From Ruminococcaceae bacterium UBA5295 (lineage in GTDB: Bacteria > Bacillota > Clostridia > Oscillospirales > Acutalibacteraceae): a stretch of DNA of 53,710 nt. Numbering within the stretch: the stretch's first letter is position 1; every line of letters begins with the position of its first letter. The translations under genes and the position numbers were made by a program. The notes under the pieces were generated by a model. The model ran no database searches. It saw nothing but the letters and a program-made list of their open reading frames with translations, and was not told where the DNA came from. This document shows positions 18,742 to 26,635 of the stretch, one piece after another. The DNA lies in NCBI GenBank assembly GCA_002411365.1, contig DHSD01000030.1:206523-260232 (forward strand), written 5' to 3'.

Positions 18742-19665
18742 ATGTTTGAATATTACCCGGAAGGGTGGAACATCGACACACAGGAAAACCGTGCCGCGAC
18801 GCAAAGCTTCTCAGCGCTCAACGACGCCTGCCGTGAAGGCAAAATCCTTGAAAGCCGCGCCACAATATGTGACAGCTCACACAGACTTTTGGTTGATTTA
18901 GGATGCATGAAAGGAATCATTCCACGTGAAGAGGGCGCAATAGGCATCCGCGAAGGGACTGTGCGCGATATTGCCATAATATCACGTGTAAATCAGCCCG
19001 TTTGTTTCCTTATAACCGGCTTTGAAAAAAATCCCGACGGCACTTTGACAGCGCTGCTTTCACGCAGGGCAGCTCAGGAAAGATGCCAGAAAGAGCGCAT
19101 TTCCAAACTCCGGCCCGGCGACATTATCAATGCGAGAATAACCCATCTTGAAAATTTCGGCGCATTTGCCGACATCGGCTGCGGCATAGTCGCTTTGCTG
19201 CCAATAGACTCGATCTCAGTATCACGCATTGACCATCCGCGGGAACGCTTTTCCGTAGGCATGGATATCCGCGCCATAGTTAAATCGGTCGAAAACGGGC
19301 GCATTACTTTAAGTCATAAAGAGCTGCTCGGCACTTGGGAAGAAAACGCCGCGCAGTTTTCAGCAGACGAAACAGTCGCCGGCACCATACGCTCAGTCGA
19401 GCCATATGGCATCTTTGTTGAGCTTACGCCCAACTTGGCCGGCCTTGCCGAAACGAAAGAAAATGTTTTTTCCGGCCAACAGGCAAGTGTTTACATAAAA
19501 AGTATCCTTCCGGCTAAAATGAAAGTCAAGCTCGTCATAATAGATACTTTCGACTTCTCATACCGGCCGTCGCCACCAAAGTATTTTTTCAAAGGCGACC
19601 ATATGGACCGCTTCGTTTATTCGCCTTCAGAAAGTGAAAAGAAAATCATAACGGATTTCATATAA
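18742..19665 (+). CDS. S1 RNA-binding domain protein (RpsA-like)
   Basis: A 307-residue cytoplasmic protein with two recognisable S1 domains: about residues 125-190 (RPGDIINARITHLENFGAFADIG ... RITLSHKELL) and about 210-265 (VAGTIRSVEPYGIFVELTPNLAGLAE). The N-terminal 110 residues (LVDLGCMKGIIPREEG) look like a degenerate extra S1-like barrel. It resembles the S1-like proteins of Clostridia rather than full six-domain ribosomal S1, and probably binds mRNA or ribosomes. AAAAGGAGGG lies 6-7 bases before the ATG at 18,742; a GTG one codon earlier is too close. It is transcribed divergently from tyrS. Confidence 0.85.
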   Translation: MFEYYPEGWNIDTQENRAATQSFSALNDACREGKILESRATICDSSHRLLVDLGCMKGIIPREEGAIGIREGTVRDIAIISRVNQPVCFLITGFEKNPDGTLTALLSRRAAQERCQKERISKLRPGDIINARITHLENFGAFADIGCGIVALLPIDSISVSRIDHPRERFSVGMDIRAIVKSVENGRITLSHKELLGTWEENAAQFSADETVAGTIRSVEPYGIFVELTPNLAGLAETKENVFSGQQASVYIKSILPAKMKVKLVIIDTFDFSYRPSPPKYFFKGDHMDRFVYSPSESEKKIITDFI

Positions 19666-19680
19666 AATGAAAACAGTCAA

Positions 19681-20337
19681 TCAGTCCATTCCTTCAACCC
19701 GTTTTTTCATAATTTCCGTCTGGCGGTTCAGCGCTTCCTGAAAAGAGCGGTCAACTTGTACATTGCCGTTTTCATCGCGGTATTTTTTTGGCCTGTAGTA
19801 TAGGCTATCGCGCTGGCCTAACAAAAAATCCATCGCTTCCTTGTATCTTCCAAGGCAAAAAAGAGTGTTTGAAACTTCTATAATGCAGATAATGCGGTAT
19901 GGCTCCAAGTCATGCGCTTTCCTGTAGGTGGAAAGCGCTTTTTCTAAATTCCCAGTGCCGGCATATGCCGTGCCAAGCTCCATATAAAGGTCATCATATA
20001 TTCTTGTTGTAATGTCGGCAGCTACTCCATTTTCAGTGCGGATACCTGACGGGAGCTCATCCCATCCTGGCGATATGAGATATGCTTTTAAAACTTTCAC
20101 GGCATCGGCGGCATATTTTTTCCCAAGCCTGCTGTAAGCCTTAGCACAAATATAAAGCCGCTTCGGATTTTCCATATTGCCGCACAGCGATATGATTTTC
20201 ATCAACACGCCGCTGTCAGAATGATTCTGTTTTATAACTGCATCTGCTTCTTCGTCCCTTGCAGCATCGTGCGGCACAGCCTCGCCAATCTTGAACAGAA
20301 GCGCTGCTGCAAGTCCATCATCTGCTTTTTCAGCCAT
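19681..20337 (-). CDS. Tetratricopeptide-repeat protein of unknown function
   Basis: I do not recognise a named family. The 218-residue protein is helical, with at least one clear TPR (about residues 137-170: ELGTAYAGTGNLEKALSTYRKAHDLEP) and a second half-repeat (SNTLFCLGRYKEAMDFLL), so it probably binds a protein partner. The open frame extends upstream to 20,403 inside mcsB, but the ATG at 20,337 has AGAAGG 8 bases before it and overlaps the mcsB stop by 8 bases, the style of other coupled genes here. The position after mcsA-mcsB suggests a link to that pair. It ends 15 bases from the converging S1-protein stop. Confidence 0.7.
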   Translation of the reverse strand: MAEKADDGLAAALLFKIGEAVPHDAARDEEADAVIKQNHSDSGVLMKIISLCGNMENPKRLYICAKAYSRLGKKYAADAVKVLKAYLISPGWDELPSGIRTENGVAADITTRIYDDLYMELGTAYAGTGNLEKALSTYRKAHDLEPYRIICIIEVSNTLFCLGRYKEAMDFLLGQRDSLYYRPKKYRDENGNVQVDRSFQEALNRQTEIMKKRVEGMD

Positions 20338-21373
20338 TGCCATTGCCTTCTCTCTGCACAAGCGCTTCCCTGACGATTTTAGCGCGAAAAGCGCGTTCCT
20401 CATTTTGTGTCAGGCCATACCCAGCCTGCAGCACAAGGTTAGCGGGCTGCACACGCATGGCAAGCCCGTCCACTTTGCATAAGCTGATATTTTTTACAAG
20501 CCCCGCCGCAATGCCAAAGCGTATAATAGACGCAAGGCCCAAAAACTCGTCAAAACCGAGCAGACGGGCGCTTTTTAGTATTCCGAGCGAACGCTCAACG
20601 GTATCCTGCACCGAAATATCTTTAATCAGCTTATCACGTGCCGCCCTTTCCTGCGCGATTATCTGCCCCGCAATGCCGCACAGGTTTGTAATGGCTTCAT
20701 TTTCCGAAAGCCCAAGCGTCATCCTGTTTGAAAGCCGGAAAATTGCCCCGTGCCCTTCTGCCGACGGGCTGAGTGCGCTGTAAAAAGAAATGCCGAGCGG
20801 CTGTAGGTTTGACGAAATTCGTGCCGCTGCACCTGTCTCTGCAAGTGCAGGCAGGTGGAGATTAAGCGAAACTATCATGCCTGTGCCAAGAAGCGCCGGG
20901 TTACATGTGAGGTAGCCAAGCCTTTTGTCAAATGCAAAGTTAAGCGATTTGTCAAGAATAGTATCGAGCCGGTCTGCCGACTCATAAGACTCCTTCAACG
21001 CAAGGCCGGGCAGCCTTACCTGAATCAGAAAATGGTCATCGCCATTTACAAGTATGCACTTTGCTTCGTTCTCTGAAACAAGCAGGCCGCACCCACACCG
21101 GTTTTCAATAAAATCCGCGCTGACAACACCGCGCTCTGCAAGGGCAACAGCCTCCCCAAGACTCATTGATGCCATATTAACAAAGTGGAAATCACGCGCT
21201 ATGGAACTGTTTTTGCTGAAAACAGCCCTGCACGTTCTCTTAACCACAACCGCTTTTTCAGATGCCGTCAGCCCTGCCGGAAACGGGATGCCGCGCATGT
21301 TCCTGCTCAAGTGCACACATGAAGAAATAACCGACTCACTTTCAGGCCCCGAAGCATCATACCACTTCTTCAT
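20330..21373 (-). CDS. mcsB: McsB-like protein arginine kinase homologue lacking catalytic residues
   Basis: McsB phosphorylates protein arginines to mark them for ClpCP. The 347 residues align along the whole length with McsB (LVSENEAKCILVNGDDHFLIQ, GYLT, GTGM, LHLPAL, IFRLSNRMTLGLSENEAI). Compared with Bacillus McsB from memory, the ATP-binding arginines are all changed: SSRIRLARN is SSCVHLSRN (17-25); EDH(I/L)RIQ is DDHFLIQ (Leu116); GTGLRAS is GTGMIVS (Ile167); the RGIYGEGSE loop is YSALSPSAE (198-206), losing the catalytic Glu; and the active-site Cys is Asn158. The C-terminal pArg-binding RDxxRA is ERAFRA. It is probably a pseudokinase. It overlaps mcsA by four bases. Confidence 0.88.
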   Translation of the reverse strand: MKKWYDASGPESESVISSCVHLSRNMRGIPFPAGLTASEKAVVVKRTCRAVFSKNSSIARDFHFVNMASMSLGEAVALAERGVVSADFIENRCGCGLLVSENEAKCILVNGDDHFLIQVRLPGLALKESYESADRLDTILDKSLNFAFDKRLGYLTCNPALLGTGMIVSLNLHLPALAETGAAARISSNLQPLGISFYSALSPSAEGHGAIFRLSNRMTLGLSENEAITNLCGIAGQIIAQERAARDKLIKDISVQDTVERSLGILKSARLLGFDEFLGLASIIRFGIAAGLVKNISLCKVDGLAMRVQPANLVLQAGYGLTQNEERAFRAKIVREALVQREGNGNG

Positions 21374-21798
21374 TTTTCCTCATCCCCTGACTGCACTGGC
21401 ACATTCTTAACACGGACAGCAAGCTTCCCGCCTTTCTGCACCTGCAGCGAGCCTCCGGGAATTTTCCCACGGTGGACATCGCTGCCGTGTATCTGCCGTA
21501 TCATAGGCAGCAGCCTGTCAAAAAACACATGGTAGCATTCAGCACACCCTACTTTTCCGCTTCGCACTATGTCACTGAAAGATGCACCGCAGCATGGGCA
21601 AAGCACATCATCTTCATTTGAAGTATTAAAAAATTCACGCACTATATCGTTCATGCGGTAGCCAAGGCCCGCAAAAAGGTTCCCACGGCCAAACTGCCTT
21701 GCACATTCAGCACACAGTGCATACTCTGTCAGTTTTCCTCCGGAAACGATTTTAATGTAGGTAGAAGCAGGATTTTTTCCACAGCACTGACAAATCAT
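21370..21798 (-). CDS. mcsA: McsA-like zinc-finger protein, truncated C-terminus
   Basis: McsA activates McsB and binds metal through paired CxxC motifs. The 142-residue protein has all four: CQCC (near 3-6), CAEC (near 29-32), CPCC (near 67-70) and CAEC (near 85-88), plus the IHGSDVHRGKIP segment. Usual McsA continues into a UVR coiled segment (length about 170-185 residues); here the protein ends with a short charged tail (VQKGGKLAVRVKNVPVQSGDEEK) and no UVR motif. The ATG at 21,798 is chosen over a longer frame because GGGGGAG lies 8 bases upstream. It couples to mcsB by ATGA. No ctsR or clpC is adjacent, unlike the classic Bacillus operon. Confidence 0.88.
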   Translation of the reverse strand: MICQCCGKNPASTYIKIVSGGKLTEYALCAECARQFGRGNLFAGLGYRMNDIVREFFNTSNEDDVLCPCCGASFSDIVRSGKVGCAECYHVFFDRLLPMIRQIHGSDVHRGKIPGGSLQVQKGGKLAVRVKNVPVQSGDEEK

Positions 21799-21994
21799 AT
21801 TCACTCCCCCAATCAAGGCAGAAAAGCACATTGCTGTTCTACCTTGCAGCAGTTTTCCTTCTTTACTATGTATTATAACATAAAAACATATGCAGCGGCA
21901 AAGTACAAAAGCTAAGCACGGCCATTAAAAAGCTGTAACACGATTTATCTTCCAGCAATATTATGTACTGTAAATCGAAAGGGGGAAATCACTT

Positions 21995-22150
21995 ATGTGT
22001 AACAATTCCTGTGGAGGCAACAACAGCTGCATCTGCGTCATTGTCCTCATTCTTGTTCTCTGCTGCTGCTGCGGCTGCGGTGGCTGCGGTGGCGGCGGTG
22101 GCTGCGGTGGCAACGACGGCTGTGGCTGCAATAATAACTGCAACTGCTGA
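21995..22150 (+). CDS. Cys/Gly-rich 51-residue peptide, 'chorion class high-cysteine HCB 13' type
   Basis: Starts at ATG 21,995 behind AAAGGGGG and ends at 22,150. The peptide begins MCNNSCGGNNSCIC, runs through a short hydrophobic stretch (VIVLILVL, residues 15-22), then becomes a Cys/Gly low-complexity tail with a CCCC run and CGCGGCGG repeats. It ends in an Asn/Cys segment; 17 of 51 residues are cysteine. It resembles the small clostridial proteins named after silkmoth high-cysteine chorion proteins, whose role is unknown; spore-coat or metal/thiol chemistry has been guessed. It has its own ribosome site and terminator, which supports a real gene. The GC-repeat DNA also opens long false frames on the other strand. 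Confidence 0.82.
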   Translation: MCNNSCGGNNSCICVIVLILVLCCCCGCGGCGGGGGCGGNDGCGCNNNCNC

Positions 22151-22153
22151 AAC

Positions 22154-22194
22154 AAAAAAAGCGGGGCTGCAAAAATGCAGCCCCGTTCTTTTTT
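22154..22194. terminator. Strong terminator after the Cys-rich peptide gene
   Basis: CGGGGCTGC and GCAGCCCCG (22,162-22,170 and 22,177-22,185) form a perfect 9-bp stem with a 6-base loop, with seven As before and a T-rich tail after. It can stop transcription from both sides, including the converging TSCPD gene. Confidence 0.88.
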
Positions 22195-22210
22195 ACTGCC
22201 ATATCATCTG

Positions 22211-22465
22211 TTATTTTCCTTCTGCTTTACATGCCTGAAGGGCCGTCGCGAGCTGGTCTGGGCATGAAGTAGATTTCATGCCGCATTTTATTCCTTTTAA
22301 GCGGCTTATCACGTCTTCGACTTTCATTTCCTTTACCAATGCGCTGATCCCTTTAGTGTTGCCGTTGCACCCGCCAATAAATTTTACAGAGTGCACGGTA
22401 TCGCCGTCAAGGTCTATGATAATCTCCCTTGAACAGGTTCCTTTTGTTTTGTAATGATATTCCAT
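22211..22465 (-). CDS. TSCPD-domain protein (TIGR03905-like)
   Basis: An 84-residue protein with the C-terminal TSCPD signature (STSCPDQLATAL, about 66-77) also found at the end of B12-dependent ribonucleotide reductases. Other conserved features are GTCSREI near residue 9, GGCNGNTKGI near 31 and GIKCG near 60, giving five cysteines that could bind metal. As a stand-alone protein its function is unknown. The ATG at 22,465 is chosen because GGAGG lies about 10 bases upstream; a longer frame to 22,519 lies inside the PHP gene. The PHP gene stop is one base away, so they are cotranscribed. Confidence 0.85.
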   Translation of the reverse strand: MEYHYKTKGTCSREIIIDLDGDTVHSVKFIGGCNGNTKGISALVKEMKVEDVISRLKGIKCGMKSTSCPDQLATALQACKAEGK

Positions 22466-22466
22466 T

Positions 22467-23309
22467 TCAAGTTTTCCTCCAGTTATGTTTTTCCATAAGC
22501 AGTTTCCCGAGCTGCTCATCCGGCGTGGTGAAACTACCTACCGGATGTGGAATTTTAGTGTACATACCGTGAAAATCCGTCCCGCCTGTCATGACAAGAC
22601 CATATTCCGCCGCGGCTTCCGAAAGCCGTGAAACAGCATCTTTGCCGGCGCTCGGGTGCCATACCTCAACGCCATCTATCATTTTGGAAGCAGACAGGCT
22701 GTCAAGAAGGCCATAGCTGTCAAATTCAGCCGGATGTGCAAGCACTGCAATGCCGCCTGCCCTGCGTATCTGCTCAATCACATCATGCACTTCCGGATAG
22801 TCAATTTTCACATAAGCTGCACCGCCGGAAGAAGAGAAAAGCTTTTTGTAAACAGGCCCGTAAATTTCCCCGGCATAGCCGGCATCAATTAAAGCATGCA
22901 TTATGTGCTGTTTGAAAAAACACGTACTTCGGCGTACATATTTCATAACCATTTCGGCCGGCACAGGATAAATCGACCGTACTTTTTCAAGCATGGCCTT
23001 CCCTGCCTTTCTGCGTGTGTTCTGCATGCGTCTGCAAACAGGCTCAAGCTTTTCCGGCGCATCACAGCAGTAGCAGAGGATATGCGCCTTGCGCCCGGTT
23101 TCCGCATCTATGCAGGAAAATTCTGCGCCCGGCACAACAGGGATGCCGTATTTCTTTCCAAAGCCTACAGCTTTGGCAGAACCTGCAAAAGTGTCGTGGT
23201 CCGTCACCGCAACAGCAGAAAGGCCTCGCATCTTGGCCATAAGCACAACCTCTTCGGCAGTGTCGGAACCATCTGACGACTGTGTGTGGCAGTGTAGATC
23301 AGCAGCCAT
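22467..23309 (-). CDS. PHP-domain phosphoesterase
   Basis: A 280-residue cytoplasmic metal-dependent phosphoesterase of the polymerase-and-histidinol-phosphatase fold. Metal ligands are visible in order: DLHCHTQSSDG (residues 4-14), TDHD (about 36-39), GAEFSC (about 62), HILCY, LAHPAE (about 190) and TGGTDFHG near 245. Its nearest familiar relatives are the YciV/RNase AM-like nucleases and nucleoside 3',5'-bisphosphatases, so an RNA 5'-end or pAp substrate is plausible but not shown. GAGGTG precedes the ATG. It is followed immediately by the TSCPD gene. Confidence 0.85.
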   Translation of the reverse strand: MAADLHCHTQSSDGSDTAEEVVLMAKMRGLSAVAVTDHDTFAGSAKAVGFGKKYGIPVVPGAEFSCIDAETGRKAHILCYCCDAPEKLEPVCRRMQNTRRKAGKAMLEKVRSIYPVPAEMVMKYVRRSTCFFKQHIMHALIDAGYAGEIYGPVYKKLFSSSGGAAYVKIDYPEVHDVIEQIRRAGGIAVLAHPAEFDSYGLLDSLSASKMIDGVEVWHPSAGKDAVSRLSEAAAEYGLVMTGGTDFHGMYTKIPHPVGSFTTPDEQLGKLLMEKHNWRKT

Positions 23310-23339
23310 CTTTTCACCTCGCTTTTTATGCAGAATTTA

Positions 23340-24143
23340 TTATTTCAGAAGCTTCTCCATTCGAAATGAACGTGCAGCAATCTCTCCTATTATAACATCC
23401 AGAACAATAATCACTGCAGAAATTATAAGGAAAACAACAGCATTAAGCGCAAAAAGGCCGACAAACTCTCCAAGGAACAGAAGGATAAGCGGTATAACTA
23501 TATATCCGGAGGTTTGCACCGCCTCAACATAGCTTTTGCTTTTTGCTGAAGCAAGCACCATAAACATAACGCCAAGCACTGTGACAGCCGGCGCAAATAA
23601 AAGTATCAATACAAGCCAGCTCCAACTAAAGAAAAACGGCAGGTGCAACAGTATATCGCCAACCGAGGTTACAATGGCAAAAGCGGCAAACGATATCGCC
23701 GTTATAACGGCCGACAGCATTACGCAGCCTTTCACTTTTGCCCCAAAAAGCTGCTTTGGCTTCATCGGAGTTAAAAGAAGCGTCTCAAGTGTACCATGCT
23801 CGCGCTCGCCAACAAAGCTGCACGCTGCCGTTACACTTGACGACATCAGCGGTATCATCAGAAAGAACATGGGGAAAAGCGAATTTGTCATGATATAAAA
23901 AGTAGCCTGTTTAAGGTTAAAGTTCTGCGCAGACGGTGGGAGCATCTTCATCAGTTTGTCAGCCCCGTTTATCTGGTTCGCCGGAGTATTGACAATTATT
24001 ATGAGAAAGATGACAGGTATGGCAATAACAAGCATTAGTGAAACCGTAATCAGCGTTGAACGCGCCATCTTAGAATCCCATATATCATGAAAATCTTTCC
24101 TTATAACAGCCTCTTCAGGCACAGAGAGCTTTTTCAATGCCAT
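23340..24143 (-). CDS. ABC-2 type transporter permease
   Basis: A 267-residue membrane protein with about six hydrophobic segments, including an N-terminal one after a basic, Asp-rich cytoplasmic start. The motif GEREHGTLETLLLTPMKPKQLFGAK (about 112-137) is the cytoplasmic ExxxGTxE coupling element of NatB/CcmB-like ABC-2 exporters. It partners the ATPase directly upstream, whose stop it overlaps by 10 bases. GGGGGGAGGA precedes the ATG. The exported substrate is unknown; Na+ export (NatAB type) or peptide/antibiotic efflux are possibilities. Confidence 0.85.
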   Translation of the reverse strand: MALKKLSVPEEAVIRKDFHDIWDSKMARSTLITVSLMLVIAIPVIFLIIIVNTPANQINGADKLMKMLPPSAQNFNLKQATFYIMTNSLFPMFFLMIPLMSSSVTAACSFVGEREHGTLETLLLTPMKPKQLFGAKVKGCVMLSAVITAISFAAFAIVTSVGDILLHLPFFFSWSWLVLILLFAPAVTVLGVMFMVLASAKSKSYVEAVQTSGYIVIPLILLFLGEFVGLFALNAVVFLIISAVIIVLDVIIGEIAARSFRMEKLLK

Positions 24144-25057
24144 TCCTCCCCCCTGTTTATCTGGACATACCTAAAATAAATGTCTTCAATAGACGGCCTG
24201 ACAATGCGTGCTTCATAAACGTGGTGGCCTTCTTCGACAAGCTTTTTCAGCAGCCGCGGCATATCGTCATCTTCCTTTATATCCGCGCGCCACCAGCCGT
24301 CATTCCCGCGCTCAAAATTTTCAAGCTGTTCACCATCAGGCAGCCGCATAGCAGCTTTGGGGCAGAACTGCGCATTCCTCGCAAGTGTTTCCAAATCCCC
24401 GCATGCCAGAAGAGTACCCTTCTCAATGATTCCATATCTTCTGCAAATATCCTGCGCATAACGCAACTGATGAGTACAGAGGAAGACGGTCACGCCCTCT
24501 TTGCATGCGAGAGATGCTATCATGCTGTTAACAGCATTTGCAGATTCCGGATCAAGCCCGTTTGTAGGTTCGTCGAGTAAAAGGACTTTCGGGTCATTTA
24601 TGAGCGCGCGGGCAAGAGAAAGGCGCTGCGCCATGCCTGTAGAATAGGCATGAAGTTCCCTGCCGCGCGCATCCCATAAATCCATGCATTTAAGCAGCGA
24701 CTCTGCACGCGCCTTGGCTTTTCCCGGCTCAACGCCATACATCCGCGCAAAAAATTCAAGGTTTTCCATGCCTGTCATATTACCATACATTTTTGCACTT
24801 TCAGTCATCACGCCACATATCTTATGGATTTCAGATGAATGAATCGAAGGTGAAAGACCCATTACTGAGCATGACCCGCTGCTCGGCTTTAAAAGGCCGT
24901 TCAGAAGCTTTACCGTGGTCGTCTTTCCTGCGCCGTTAGGCCCTAAAAACCCGAAAACTTCACCCTGCACAACATCGAACGAAAGGCCGCGCAGCGCTGT
25001 TACTGCGCCATTGTACGTCTTTGACAGACAATCGGCGTGAATCGCCGGTTCACCCAT
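24134..25057 (-). CDS. ABC transporter ATP-binding protein
   Basis: A 307-residue ATPase with Walker A GPNGAGKTT (about 39-47), a Q-loop in GVMTESAKMYGNMT, a signature in which LSGGQ is replaced by YSTGMAQRLSLARAL, Walker B VLLLDEPTNGLD and the switch His in CTHQLR. The extra C-terminal 80 residues are typical of the drug/Na+ exporter (CcmA/NatA) class. It forms a two-gene exporter with the permease that follows. AGGTGATGA precedes the ATG. Intact, unlike the two ATPase genes of the neighbouring operon. Confidence 0.9.
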   Translation of the reverse strand: MGEPAIHADCLSKTYNGAVTALRGLSFDVVQGEVFGFLGPNGAGKTTTVKLLNGLLKPSSGSCSVMGLSPSIHSSEIHKICGVMTESAKMYGNMTGMENLEFFARMYGVEPGKAKARAESLLKCMDLWDARGRELHAYSTGMAQRLSLARALINDPKVLLLDEPTNGLDPESANAVNSMIASLACKEGVTVFLCTHQLRYAQDICRRYGIIEKGTLLACGDLETLARNAQFCPKAAMRLPDGEQLENFERGNDGWWRADIKEDDDMPRLLKKLVEEGHHVYEARIVRPSIEDIYFRYVQINRGEEWH

Positions 25058-25152
25058 TTATCATCACCTCAACACTTATAATACCATACAAAAGCGCGGA
25101 ATTCCAGACGGAATAAGCTTGCTGATTCAATGCGTAACGTCCGAACTAAACG

Positions 25153-25944
25153 TCATTCGAGGTTAAGCTTTCTGCTTAAAAGCCAGTACGTCAGGAAATA
25201 AAATGCTACACAAAAAGCAGCTGTAACAGCAATGGCAATACCAATATTAGCTGCAATGCTGCTGAGCATCACCTGCTCATCCGTTGGCAGAAGAAAATTT
25301 TTGCGATAGCTAATAGCAAACGAATACACAATCATCTGGGCTATGCCAAGGCCGATAAAAGTGCCGAAAGATACAAGCCTTCTATGTTTGCCGCAAAGAT
25401 TTCCTACAGTGGCAGAAGCATAAATCTGCAAAATTACACACAGTATACTGATGAGTACCAAAACAATTATCTCAAAGGTTATAAGATGCGCCATGTTGCC
25501 ACAGCGGGAATAATCGGCGCCAAACTCTGCAAAGAATGGGTTGTTCTTATTGATAAAATTCGTGTCCACAGAAAGCACGAAAACAGAAAGCAAAGTGACA
25601 ATTACGCTTAGAACAGCCCACATAAGCGAAACAAGCATTTTGCAGTCGATATGGCTGTGGATTTTAACAGGCAGCGTAAATGAGAGGTAACCTTCGTCGC
25701 CAAGGAGGTTAGTTGTAAAGCGCCTTGACGTAGCAACAATCGTCATAATTAAAGCGGCAGCAATAAGTATTACATATATGAATATCGTGATGCCCATCAA
25801 GAACGAAAAGGCACCATTCATATGCTGAAAATTAAACTGTGTAAACAGCCTTATAAGGAGTGCAAAAATAATAATCAGGCCGTAAATTGGAAGAAATGTC
25901 CGCTGTGTCGCTTTTATCTCGTATTTCATCATTCTGCCTAACAT
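25153..25944 (-). CDS. ABC-2 type membrane component, last gene of the GntR-regulated operon
   Basis: A 263-residue polytopic membrane protein with about six hydrophobic segments (clear spans near 18-36, 48-70, 105-128, 160-182, 195-213, 232-255). The conserved element GDEGYLSFTLPVKIHSHI (about 83-100), with its TLP motif, is typical of membrane partners in YtrA/YtrB-like ABC systems of Firmicutes. GGGAGGTG precedes the ATG, and the gene overlaps the end of the upstream ATPase reading frame by 7 bases, so it is the cognate permease. The substrate is not known; related systems respond to wall-active peptides. Confidence 0.78.
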   Translation of the reverse strand: MLGRMMKYEIKATQRTFLPIYGLIIIFALLIRLFTQFNFQHMNGAFSFLMGITIFIYVILIAAALIMTIVATSRRFTTNLLGDEGYLSFTLPVKIHSHIDCKMLVSLMWAVLSVIVTLLSVFVLSVDTNFINKNNPFFAEFGADYSRCGNMAHLITFEIIVLVLISILCVILQIYASATVGNLCGKHRRLVSFGTFIGLGIAQMIVYSFAISYRKNFLLPTDEQVMLSSIAANIGIAIAVTAAFCVAFYFLTYWLLSRKLNLE

Positions 25945-26635
25945 CTGAACACCTCCCTGAAAAATTCGTCAACGCTCTTATTTTCTTTTTCGCGTATTTT
26001 ATCTACTGAAGCTGTAAGAACGATATTGCCCATATTGATAAAAATAACGCCGTCAAGGATTTTTTCAATATCCGAAATCAAATGCGTAGAAATCAGCAAA
26101 GTCGCATCTTTGCTGTAATTGCTTATAATCGTGTCAAGTATATAATCGCGGGCCGCAGGGTCTACGCCTCCGATAGGCTCATCAAGAATATAAAGCTGTG
26201 CTTCGCGGCTCATTACAAGTATTAGCTGGACCTTTTCTTTTGTGCCTTTAGAAAGCGTTTTAATGCGCCTGTTCGGGTTTATGTGAAGGCGCTGAAGCAT
26301 ATCATACGCCTTTGCCTTGCTGAAGTCAGCATAAAAGTCGCCGAAAAAATCGATTATGTTCTGTACAGACATCCAGTCATTCAGGTATGTGCGCTCCGGA
26401 AGATACGACACAATTTTTTTGTTTCCGCTCCGGGCTTCATTCCATTTATGCGCACTTCTCCAGCCGTAGGCGTAAGCAGGCCGTTCATCAATTTTATCAG
26501 CGTGCTTTTGCCGCTTCCGTTTGGCCCGAGCAGGCCGACTATCTGCCCTTTGGGTATTGAAAGATTGACCGAGTTCAGAGCAATGCAACCTGGAAAACAT
26601 TTTGTGAGGTTCCTGCACTCAACAATACTATCCAT
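25938..26635 (-). pseudogene. ABC ATPase gene interrupted by a one-base frameshift
   Basis: Two frames together encode one YtrB-like ATPase. Frame one (26,635 down to about 26,415) carries the start and Walker A GLLGPNGSGKST. Frame two (down to 25,938) carries KIVSYLPERTYLND, the signature region LSKGTKEKVQLIL, Walker B LYILDEPIGGVDP and the switch STHLIS. The break is at a run of seven As (26,414-26,420 as Ts on the plus strand): an eighth A would give the continuous ETKKIVSYLPE. As written, frame one stops after about 84 residues. This may be a sequencing error, a real inactivation, phase variation by slippage, or transcriptional slippage. It overlaps the GntR gene by 8 bases. Confidence 0.85.

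Noticed and set aside
21961..22155. Gln/Pro-rich reading frame on the minus strand
   Set aside because: It is the antisense shadow of the Cys/Gly repeat of the small peptide gene and has no ribosome site.
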